From Megalonaias nervosa (Eukaryota > Mollusca > Bivalvia > Unionida > Unionidae), in contig JAECUM010009726.1 of NCBI GenBank assembly GCA_016617855.1, positions 1-64,000 of the forward strand: 64,000 bases of DNA. The letters run 5' to 3'. Within the stretch, counting starts at the first letter, position 1; every line of letters begins with the position of its first letter. Below are positions 1-6,229 of the stretch, in pieces. Both the position numbers and the translations under genes were made by a program. The notes under the pieces are model-generated. The model made no database searches. It was not told the origin of the DNA and saw only the letters and a program-made list of their open reading frames with translations.

Positions 1-459
1 GTTACCCAAACGTTTAATCGTTGGCATCGTCAGTAATGCAGCCCTCAACGGAGCCCACGATCAAAATCCTTTCCAATTTAAGCACTACAGAGTGTCCAAG
101 ATCGAAGTCAGTCGCGATGGCAAGGCGTTGTGTACCAGACCCTTCGAACCTAACTTTGCCCAGAAGAATTACTTGAGATCGTACTTGTCCCTTTACGAAG
201 CTACCGGACAGTAGGAACCAACACCAGTCGCGGCATTTCGTACGAAGATTATGAAGGAGGTTACACTTTGTGGGCTTTTGACTTCACTCCAGACCAAGGG
301 AATGACGAGGGACATTTCCACCCTATAAACTCTGGTCAACTGCGTGTGGAACTTCAGTTTGCAGAAGCTCTCACCAAGACGGTCAACGTCATCTTGTATG
401 CCAAATTCGATAATACCATCGAAATCAACAGTTTGAGAGAAGTCATTCTAGACAATTAG
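1..459 (+). pseudogene. C-terminal part of a Maverick/Polinton (adintovirus-type) major capsid protein, frame-broken
   Basis: The protein read from base 2 runs 70 codons to a stop at 212-214. The match then continues in another frame from about 214 to the stop at 457-459. The second segment has the features I associate with the C-terminal end of the capsid-like proteins of Polinton elements (annotated in many invertebrates as F54H12.2-like): GGYTLWAFDFTPD, then a beta-rich LRVELQF stretch and TVNVILYAKFDN. In the family this is the double-jelly-roll capsomer that builds an icosahedral shell. The N-terminal part lies left of the window. The frame change near 212 is a 1-base loss or 2-base gain with no homopolymer nearby, so decay is likelier than a sequencing slip. 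Only 5 bases separate it from the next gene, which is virus-like packing. Family assignment rests on remembered motifs, not a search. Confidence 0.72.
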
Positions 460-464
460 AAACA

Positions 465-911
465 ATGGAAGACTCCTATCCCTCTTTGAACGATAGAGAA
501 TCTTTGGACATTGAATGGGAGGATAGCGTGAAAACAGAACCCCAAGACCAAGACAAAGAGGACGAGGTAGTAGTCACGTCCAGATGGTCAGAACAAGAAC
601 AACATTTAGTGTCCTGTTTTGCTAAACACCTGGCGGATACAATTACGGAATTGAGTAAGAAATATTGTTATGGTTGTCAAAACGATCATCCCAGTCAAAT
701 TCAACACGATAAATGTATGATGATGAGTCAAGAGGAAAAATTGGACGAGTATCTGGACGACGCTTGGAGTCTCATCTCGGAAGAATCAGTGTTGCATGAG
801 TGGTATAAAGGATTGCGTGATCATTTCTGCCCTCCATTGAGTACTCTAGAGATCTATCGCATCGAATCTCTCTTAGCCCAGAGTGCGGAGACAAGGCGAA
901 GAAACGGCTAG
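465..911 (+). CDS. Small Maverick-associated protein with a Cys/His (HPSQ) motif, function unknown
   Basis: An intact 148-residue frame begins at an ATG 5 bases after the capsid stop. It is acidic at the N-terminus (residues 1-45, many Asp/Glu). A middle segment has CYGCQNDHPSQIQHDKC (about residues 68-84), two Cys and two His plus a third Cys arranged like a small metal-binding or disulphide-rich knot. The C-terminal half is predicted helical. Short proteins with a C-x-x-C...HPSQ...H...C pattern occur beside capsid and protease genes in invertebrate Maverick-type elements, as far as I recall; no biochemical role is known to me. Its place between capsid and protease suggests a virion or assembly role, which is inference. 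It is intact although both neighbours are broken. Confidence 0.6.
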   Translation: MEDSYPSLNDRESLDIEWEDSVKTEPQDQDKEDEVVVTSRWSEQEQHLVSCFAKHLADTITELSKKYCYGCQNDHPSQIQHDKCMMMSQEEKLDEYLDDAWSLISEESVLHEWYKGLRDHFCPPLSTLEIYRIESLLAQSAETRRRNG

Positions 912-992
912 TTGACAGAGCGTTTCAAACATAAAGTCAGAATTGAATTGATGACTTATCATTACCTGTAAAAAAAAACAGCACAACAAAAA

Positions 993-1539
993 ATGGATAC
1001 CTGGGAACTTTATTATCTTTTGAACAATAGTTCGTATACTGCTTCTTGGAATCCTGTCGATGAACTACCTCATCGCAAACCTCAAGACCATCAAGCTTAT
1101 GTTATCAACACGGACGACAGTCATCTCCCAGGGACTCACTGGGTTGCCATCTACTTCCCTCAAGAGGATTGCGTGGAATATTTTGATTCGTATGGCTTAC
1201 CCCCTTTGGAAGACGACATCATTGACTTTTATGAGAAGAAATGCCCAGACGACACGATTCAATAATGTGAAATTACAAGGCATAGATTCCATGGTGTGTG
1301 GACAATATTGTGTGTATTTTCTTCATCAACGCAGTCTTGGATATCCTTTAGAACATTTAGTGACTTATTTTGATCGTCACTCTTCTAGAAACGATGAGAA
1401 AATAGATCGATGGTTTTGTGACCATTATAGTTATCTTTTGTCTTTAGCTAGGAAACGTAGTGTACATCAATGGCCTCATGACTTCCATCAATGGAAATCT
1501 CACATGATTTCACAACGTTGTCAACCTTGTCAAAAATAA
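993..1539 (+). pseudogene. Adenain-like cysteine protease of the Maverick/adintovirus element, frame-broken
   Basis: The first 90 codons from the ATG at 993 contain GTHWVAIYFP with a candidate catalytic His (residue 49) and EYFDSYGLPP with the candidate acidic partner (E62 or D65). The frame stops at 1263-1265. The rest continues in the +1 frame from about 1262 to 1539 and carries QGIDSMVCGQYCVYFLHQ, the catalytic Cys box of adenovirus-type proteases. All three catalytic positions are therefore present but split by one frameshift. The family (peptidase C5-like, ULP fold) cleaves capsid precursors during virion maturation. The combined length of about 180 residues is near normal for the family. 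The upstream reading of the second frame (from 1060) is only a shadow of the first. The spacer from 912 to 992 contains an A-run just before the start. Confidence 0.78.
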
Positions 1540-1550
1540 TTTGTTTGATG

Positions 1551-1592
1551 TTACTTGTTACTTGTGACTTATGACTTGTTACTTGTTACTTG
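1551..1592 (+). repeat. Short TTACTTG tandem repeat in the protease 3' UTR
   Basis: About six 7-base units of TTACTTG and close variants (TGACTTA) lie between the protease stop and the polyadenylation signal. I see no coding or structural role. Confidence 0.75.
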
Positions 1593-1598
1593 AATAAA
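1593..1598 (+). terminator. Canonical polyadenylation signal for the capsid/protease block
   Basis: AATAAA lies 54 bases after the protease stop. A T/GT-rich stretch follows (TGTGTTTTG, then TGTGTCTGTCG), fitting a cleavage and downstream element. The virion genes therefore seem to use ordinary poly(A) ends, unlike the three genes to the right, which use histone-type ends. Confidence 0.6.
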
Positions 1599-1729
1599 AA
1601 TGCTGTGTTTTGAAAAAATGTGTCTGTCGTTTGTTTTCACAAAAAAACACTGTGAATATATGCTTTTTGACTTCTTTCTATCCCTCATCATGACATTCGC
1701 TATCATAGCGTTCCGACACTAAAACCGAG

Positions 1730-1790
1730 TAGGGATGTTTTCTATCGCGTCCGCGTTTGAACCATATAAAGCGGTGGGTCTCCAGTCTGA
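1730..1790 (+). promoter_or_regulatory. Shared promoter cassette, copy 1
   Basis: Upstream box TAGGGATGTTTTC, then CGCGTCCGCG, then the TATA box ATATAAA (1764-1770). An initiator-like CCAGTCTGA follows 19-20 bases after the TATA. The same order and spacing recur at 2491 and 3781. The in-frame ATG at 1735 lies inside the upstream box, before the TATA, so it should not be the translation start. Confidence 0.65.
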
Positions 1791-1815
1791 CCATTCACTG
1801 TTGACTCGTCAACCT

Positions 1816-2184
1816 ATGAAGATGCCTTCCAGACTAGCCCAGCTGAACGAAGCTTACGTCAATTTACATCGTGTCAGGCTAAACCTGATACCGAAGCCTG
1901 AAGAAATAGAGAATGTTAGGATGCTCTCCATAACCCAAGACCTGATAGAAGAGATGTTTAGAGAGGAAATTAAAAAAGAACAAGAAGAATGGACTGAGAA
2001 ATACAGACTTCAGAAGAAGCAGAGAGAAGAACAACAACAACAGCAGCAGCAGCAGCAAGAACCAGACAGAGGTTTTGTGGACTGTCGAGTAGACATCAAA
2101 GAATTCTCTTTCTCTTTTCGCAGAAGCAGACCGTATCCAATAGGAAAGCCTACTGCCAGACGGGGACGCAATCTTAGACAGTAA
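1816..2184 (+). CDS. Unknown charged protein with a polyglutamine run (first histone-tailed gene)
   Basis: The longest frame opens at 1735, but that ATG is within the promoter cassette. The ATG at 1816, about 30 bases after the initiator-like site, is the better start and gives 122 residues (a second ATG at 1822 is also possible). An N-terminal helical part contains PSRLAQLNEAYVNLHRVRLN. Then comes a Glu/Lys/Arg coiled-coil-like segment ending in nine glutamines (about residues 74-82), and a basic tail (RRSRPYPIGKPTARRGRNL). I recognise no domain. The N-terminal pattern S-R-L-x-x-L...L...R...L weakly resembles the next gene, and the promoter and 3' end are shared, so duplication is plausible. 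A basic, helical, single-exon product could bind nucleic acid, but nothing proves this. Confidence 0.6.
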   Translation: MKMPSRLAQLNEAYVNLHRVRLNLIPKPEEIENVRMLSITQDLIEEMFREEIKKEQEEWTEKYRLQKKQREEQQQQQQQQQEPDRGFVDCRVDIKEFSFSFRRSRPYPIGKPTARRGRNLRQ

Positions 2185-2223
2185 AAAAAAAGATTGCCAT
2201 TACTTCCGTGAACAAAAAAAAAC

Positions 2224-2260
2224 AGCCCTTTTCAGGGCTACCCAATACTCTCGAAAAGAC
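2224..2260 (+). terminator. Histone-type mRNA 3' stem-loop and downstream element, copy 1
   Basis: AGCCCT (2224-2229), loop TTTC, AGGGCT (2234-2239) forms the 6-bp, 4-nt-loop hairpin of metazoan replication-dependent histone mRNAs. ACCCA follows it. A purine-rich GAAAAGA (2253-2259) begins 14 bases after the stem, where a U7-pairing histone downstream element sits. No AATAAA lies between the stop and the hairpin. The base of the stem is A-T, where histones usually have G-C. Confidence 0.8.
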
Positions 2261-2490
2261 ATACTCATTCAATTTGCCAAAATTTGTAATTAGAAAATAG
2301 AAGTGTGTCTATAAGCACTTTGTTTCTTTTGTCAGTAAAAAAAAATATTTGTGTGTTTGTATGTTTAAAAAAATCACCCTTTGTTTTCTATGTCTTGTCC
2401 AATCGTGTCTGTCTGTGTTTGTAAGTAAAAAGTAAAAAAGTCAACGTGAGTGTTTCTTTTAAGTCCGCGCGTTACATGTGATGGTAAATT
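2261..2490 (+). other. Spacer between the first two histone-tailed genes
   Basis: AT- and GT-rich, with no frame of note. The first part (ATTCAATTTGCCA, then a GTGTG and ATAAGCACTTT stretch) recurs after the next gene at 3183-3240, showing that the 3' flanks were duplicated with the genes. Confidence 0.5.
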
Positions 2491-2558
2491 TGAGTGCTAG
2501 GGAATGTTTACTTTCACGTCCGTGCTTCAAGTATATAAATTGGTGCGATCGTCAGTCT
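2491..2558 (+). promoter_or_regulatory. Shared promoter cassette, copy 2
   Basis: TGAGTGCTAGGGAATGTTT, then TTCACGTCCGTGC, then TATATAAA (2532-2539). The initiator-like TCAGTCTGG starts at 2552. TGAGTG plus the next two boxes match the copy at 3781 closely. The start codon of the next gene is 34 bases downstream of the initiator-like site. Confidence 0.72.
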
Positions 2559-2591
2559 GGTTACCCACGCTGACGTAGCAGCTGCAACAAA

Positions 2592-3113
2592 ATGAGTAGA
2601 CTAACAAAACTACTAGAACTCCAGATGCACCTGGAGCATGCCAGGCGTCTCCTGGATGAGCTGGCTATGGAGGCGGCACAGGAGGAAGCCAGGTTAAAAG
2701 AAGAAGAGAGCAAAAAGAAGAAGGAAGAAGAGAAAGAAAAGAAAAGAGGGATCCTGCCTCACCTCTTCATGAGACCTCAGTGTGAGGTCAAACCTGAGGT
2801 GAGGACACCTGCACAACCACATCCACAACCACAGCCACAGCCACAACCTGTACCAAGGGTCGCTGTCCTCCAGACAGAAAACTGGGAGGAGGAATTGGAA
2901 AGACAGAGGCAAGAGTGGGAGCCTCGACGTCAGCATCCCAGGGTGCTAAATAGAAGAAGAAGGGAACAAGTATTCACTATCCCTCAAACTGAGGAGTGGG
3001 ATAGTGAAGCTAATCAACCTCCCTCTGCGCTCCCAACCACACGCATCAATTGGGAGCAGGACTGGAGCCGGCGATGCGTGTGTGGTGCCCGCCCTGGGAG
3101 ATGTCATCATTAA
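2592..3113 (+). CDS. Unknown charged, proline/glutamine-rich protein (second histone-tailed gene)
   Basis: An intact 173-residue frame whose ATG has A at -3. Residues 1-55 form a strongly charged helix (SRLTKLLELQMHLEHARRLL, then a Glu/Lys block). Residues about 75-88 are a His-Pro/Gln-Pro repeat. Three Trp/Glu-containing stretches follow (ENWEEELERQRQEW, TEEWDSEANQ, INWEQDWSRR), perhaps a degenerate internal repeat. The C-terminus is Cys-rich (CVCGARPGRCHH). No catalytic motif, signal peptide or membrane segment is seen. The gene sits in a complete cassette with TATA promoter and histone-type end. It could be a virion core or host-interaction protein, but I do not recognise it. The antisense frame here is a shadow. 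Confidence 0.62.
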   Translation: MSRLTKLLELQMHLEHARRLLDELAMEAAQEEARLKEEESKKKKEEEKEKKRGILPHLFMRPQCEVKPEVRTPAQPHPQPQPQPQPVPRVAVLQTENWEEELERQRQEWEPRRQHPRVLNRRRREQVFTIPQTEEWDSEANQPPSALPTTRINWEQDWSRRCVCGARPGRCHH

Positions 3114-3141
3114 CCAGGTGCATTTGCAGTTCTAAAAAAAC

Positions 3142-3177
3142 AGCCCTTCTCAGGGCTAACCAGATCTCTAGAAAAGA
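3142..3177 (+). terminator. Histone-type mRNA 3' stem-loop and downstream element, copy 2
   Basis: AGCCCT (3142-3147), loop TCTC, AGGGCT (3152-3157), then CTCTAGAAAAGAGAG with GAAAAGA at 3171-3177, again starting 14 bases after the stem. The loop differs from copy 1 by one pyrimidine change (T to C), which keeps the histone loop pattern. The stop codon is only 28 bases upstream, typical of short histone 3' UTRs. Confidence 0.8.
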
Positions 3178-3246
3178 GAGACTATTCAATTTGCCAGTTT
3201 GTGTGAATGTGAAGTAGTGTGACTATAAACACTCACTTCTTTACTG

Positions 3247-3302
<56 letters not shown>
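3247..3302 (+). repeat. (TG)n microsatellite
   Basis: About 27 uninterrupted TG dinucleotides directly after the second gene's 3' flank. Confidence 0.95.
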
Positions 3303-3304
<2 letters not shown>

Positions 3305-3306
<2 letters not shown>

Positions 3307-3775
3307 ATGCGCGTTCGTTGGTGTGAATAGTATATGGGTGTGTGTTTTTCTTCTCTTCCTTCGTTGGTGTGATAGTATAATGTGTGTTTTATGTTTGCTC
3401 GTTCGTTGGTGTGGATAGTATATTGTATGTTTTATGCTTGCTCGTTCGTTAGTGAGGATAGTATATTGTGTGTTTTATGCTTGCTCGTTAGTTGGTGTGG
3501 ATAGTATATAATATGTGTTTTATGCTTGCTCGTTCATTGGTGTGGATAGTATATAATATGTTTTTTTCTCATCCAGATTGTGTGGATGGTATGTTTGTGT
3601 GTTTTATGCTTGCTCGTTCGTTGGTGAGGATAGTATATTTGTGTGTTTTATGCTTGCTGGTTCGTTGGTGAGGATAGTATATTGTGTGTTTTATGCTTGC
3701 TCGTTCGTTGGTGAGGATAGTATATTTGTGTGTTTTATGCTTGCTCGTCCGTTGGTGAGGATAGTAAATTGTATG
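3305..3775 (+). repeat. Minisatellite of about nine 43-50-base units between virus-like genes
   Basis: Units carry the core CGTTGGTGWGGATAGTATAT followed by TGTGTTTTATGCTTGCTCG. Copies at the right are most alike; those at the left are more diverged. A 66-codon frame from 3578 reads through three units and has the repeat's own periodicity (CVFYACSFVGEDSIF), so it is not a gene. The array separates the second gene from the third promoter cassette. Confidence 0.88.
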
Positions 3776-3780
3776 TGAAG

Positions 3781-3848
3781 TGAGTGTAAGGGATGTTTTC
3801 GTTCACGTCCGTGCTCCACGGATATAGAGCAGAGCGCTCGTCATTCAC
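3781..3848 (+). promoter_or_regulatory. Shared promoter cassette, copy 3
   Basis: TGAGTGTAAGGGATGTTTTC, then TTCACGTCCGTGC, then GATATAGAG in the TATA position (3821-3829). TCATTCACG lies about 20 bases further on, where copies 1 and 2 have CAGTC. The TATA box is weaker than in the other copies. Confidence 0.68.
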
Positions 3849-3871
3849 GCCATTCTACACAGAATAAAAAA

Positions 3872-4483
3872 ATGAGCAGCAACATGGACTTGTTCAACAG
3901 ATTAAAAGACATTTATTATTGGATAATGGATGGAGTCTACGTGGTTGAAAGGATTGAAAAGGAATGTAGCTATCAAGTTACGAAAGACTTTTTAATCACT
4001 CAAGTCACCAGCATAAAACTAGCCAAGGATCTAGTAGCAGGTATGACAGAGGAGCAAGTGGAGAAGATTAGAGGTTTCATTCAACCTAAATATGTGAGAG
4101 TAGGCTCCTTGAAACAGGCTCTTGATCATGTCATACAAGTGAGCTCCTTTCTACAAGACATATGCAATTTCACCGAGTGGTCTTTTGTCAAAAACTTGGG
4201 CTTAGACTCTTTAAAAAAAGCTGAAGACCTGATGAGAAAAGTACTGGAGGAAGAGGTGAAGAAAATCAAAGAAACCTGGAGAAAAGAAGAGAACTGGACA
4301 AAAGAGAAAAAGGAGAAGGAAAACAGAAAGAAGAAAGAAGATTTTGAGAAATTAAACAAAAATTGGATAAAAGTGCAAGAGAAATTTAGAGCTATGGGTC
4401 ATCCTGACTGGATGCCAGAAAAAGAAAAGAAGAAAGGAATTATTCAAAAAGTCAGGAACTGGTGGAAGAACTGGAGAAGATAA
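3872..4483 (+). CDS. Unknown lysine-rich helical protein with a Trp/Arg-rich cationic tail (third histone-tailed gene)
   Basis: An intact 203-residue frame from an ATG in an A-rich context, 30 bases after the initiator-like site. Residues 1-125 look like a globular helical domain with Trp and Tyr (LKDIYYWIMDGVYVVERIEK; WSFVKNLGLDSLKKAEDLM). Residues about 130-165 are an almost uninterrupted Lys/Glu helix. The last part (GIIQKVRNWWKNWRR) is a short cationic amphipathic segment with three Trp. I recognise no family. The tail resembles membrane-active or nucleic-acid-binding peptides only in composition. The gene has its own promoter and the most canonical of the three histone-type 3' ends. The opposite-strand frame is a shadow of the Lys-rich part. 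Confidence 0.62.
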   Translation: MSSNMDLFNRLKDIYYWIMDGVYVVERIEKECSYQVTKDFLITQVTSIKLAKDLVAGMTEEQVEKIRGFIQPKYVRVGSLKQALDHVIQVSSFLQDICNFTEWSFVKNLGLDSLKKAEDLMRKVLEEEVKKIKETWRKEENWTKEKKEKENRKKKEDFEKLNKNWIKVQEKFRAMGHPDWMPEKEKKKGIIQKVRNWWKNWRR

Positions 4484-4503
4484 AAGAAGAAGAAGAACCC
4501 AAA

Positions 4504-4540
4504 GGCCCTTTTCAGGGCCACTTCCAATGCCTCGAAAAGA
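4504..4540 (+). terminator. Histone-type mRNA 3' stem-loop and downstream element, copy 3 (canonical)
   Basis: ACCCAAA precedes GGCCCT (4504-4509), loop TTTC, AGGGCC (4514-4519), then ACTTCCA and CTCGAAAAGA (GAAAAGA at 4534-4540). This agrees with the metazoan histone stem-loop consensus at the conserved stem and loop positions, including the flanking A-rich 5' side. The downstream element begins 15 bases after the stem. It lies 20 bases after the stop codon. Confidence 0.86.
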
Positions 4541-4573
4541 TCTTAATTTTCATTTTGTCTCCACCCTAAACGA

Positions 4574-4650
4574 ATATATATAAAACCCTTCCTCTACTAA
4601 AAAACACGAACGCTCTTGATTCGTGTTTGTCTATAGCCCTCTCTCAGGTA
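4574..4650 (+). other. TATA box, 9-bp hairpin and possible decayed fourth histone-type stem-loop
   Basis: ATATATATAAAA (4574-4585) is followed by a perfect 9-bp inverted repeat AAACACGAA / TTCGTGTTT (4602-4610 and 4620-4628, 9-base loop CGCTCTTGA). Then AGCCCTCTCTCAGG (4635-4648) looks like a broken copy of the AGCCCT-TCTC-AGGGCT hairpin. There is no reading frame between TATA and hairpin, so any transcript would be a short non-coding RNA or the unit is a deletion remnant. Confidence 0.35.
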
Positions 4651-4653
4651 GCC

Positions 4654-4703
4654 TGACGTCACAATACTTCTCTTTTTGCTACATTGTTACCAGTGTGACG
4701 TCA
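4654..4703 (+). repeat. Inverted pair of TGACGTCA (CRE-like) palindromes
   Basis: TGACGTCACA (4654-4663) and TGTGACGTCA (4694-4703) form a 10-bp inverted repeat 30 bases apart. Each contains the full 8-bp CREB/ATF palindrome. They lie at the right edge of the virus-like island and could be regulatory sites or part of a terminal repeat. Confidence 0.6.
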
Positions 4704-4763
4704 TGCCACCTGTCGCTTATCGTTATACAAACCCACAGTCTACTAGTCGCCGCTCTACAAAAA

Positions 4764-4914
4764 TTTCCATTGACGCTATACAGGCCCAGGGTGTGCTAGT
4801 CACTCTACCCAATTTTCCATTGACGCTATACAGGCCCAGGGTGTGCTTTTATTTCTTGACGCTATACGGGCCCGGGGGGGGGGGGTCTGTAATGCTAATT
4901 CCCGTTGACGCTAC
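4764..4914 (+). repeat. Short tandem array with TTGACGCTATACAGGCCCAG core at the island edge
   Basis: Two nearly identical 34-base units (starting about 4764 and 4814, period 50) share TTCCATTGACGCTATACAGG and CCCAGGGTGTGCT. Two shorter copies follow (TTGACGCTATACGGGCCCGG at about 4856, GTTGACGCTACGG at about 4904). A run of 12 G is embedded at about 4874. Iterons, a terminal repeat of the element, or host minisatellite are all possible. Confidence 0.7.
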
Positions 4915-4990
4915 GGTAACCCCTATTACTACTGATATCTGCAGATACAGATGGTTGCGCTCTACAGTTTCATATTTTGCATATGGTTAA

Positions 4991-6229
4991 AGAAAAATAA
5001 TTTCTTTGGGTTTCCTTACTGGTTATACCAGCTATAAAAAAAGATCGTATATGTTAAATATTGTTAAATAACCATTAATTTTCTTTATTTTGGTGTATGA
5101 TTGTTGTTGAGTATACAGCTTGGCCTTACTTCAGATGTGCATCTCTAAAATAAATGCTAGCTCTAATTGGTCAGTTTCACTTCCTGGACTTCAGAGGTAA
5201 ATTGTAAAAATAAAAGCGGAGAACTTTTTTTTACATTTTATGTATTTGGTAATTCATTCATTGCAGTTCAGAAGCTGGTATTGTCTAGCCTGGTAAAATT
5301 CATTTTCCCTATTTTGAATAACTGCTAAAAATAGTGTACTATAGACTAATTCAGGCAGAGTTTTTAGCATAAGGGAGCAGTCATTGTAGTTAGCAATGAG
5401 CTTAGATCATGTTCAATTCCCACAAGTACAATATCCAAAGAAATTTCAGTTCAGCAACTCAGATTAAGATAGAAATATGCCAATTTGCTCTCCACTGTGC
5501 ATGTTGCAAATTTAAACAACTTCATCTTTCACCGGCCACTCTCTCAGACGTTCATAATTTCTGTAGAGCTCCCCCAGATACAGTGATCGGAGGTCGACTC
5601 TCTAGAATAGAATCCTGAATCTTCAGAGCTTAGGTTATTCCGATTGATTTAGCAGAAGACTTAAATATGGCGATGGGGAACATTTGACAAGAGGTTGGTG
5701 TTGATCTATTACAGTTATTTAAGAGGACTCTGAAACCCATGAACTAACATTGCTACGATTTTGTACCAGTTGATGTGTACGTTTGCAGCATGAATTAATC
5801 ACCATCATTTAAAGGAAGTAAGGATGAAATTCATTTCCTGAATTGAGTGAAATTGAACAGGGTGTTGGTTGTTCAGAATAATTAGATGGATAGTTGTACA
5901 GGCTATAGAGGATACATACAGAGAATCGTATATTCAGATATTAAGTTCTCTGTTTGCATTTTTTTTTGTTTATACGTGAATGTATGTTTGAGAGTCCTCT
6001 TTGAGAGTTTATTAGAGGTCTTCTGTCTCCCCCCCCAAAAAAAATATCCTAATGTGAAATATTTCAGAATCACTCACAAGTTGAACAGTTTAACTATGAA
6101 CATTTTGTTCCCAGCTAATATAGTTTCCCCAAAATGATGGGCCAAAACCTGTTCCACTTGAAAAGAAAAGTCGTTGTAGATCAACATCCTTTTAAAATTC
6201 TACAGGTCCATTCTGGAGAAACTTGTCAG
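4991..6229. other. AT-rich non-coding DNA right of the virus-like island
   Basis: Composition and codon structure change here to the AT-rich, frame-poor DNA that fills the next 28 kb. Only chance frames below 85 codons. No repeat copy recognised. Confidence 0.5.

Noticed and set aside
1060..1261. Upstream part of the +1-frame open reading frame over the protease
   Set aside because: It is a shadow of the true protease frame; only the part after about 1262 carries family motifs.
1735..1815. N-terminal extension of the first histone-tailed gene from the ATG at 1735
   Set aside because: This stretch contains the promoter boxes and TATA shared with the two other cassettes, so transcription should start after it.
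3305..3775. CRISPR-like array or coding repeat (frame 3578-3778)
   Set aside because: Units are contiguous without unique spacers, and the frame simply echoes the minisatellite; this is also animal DNA.
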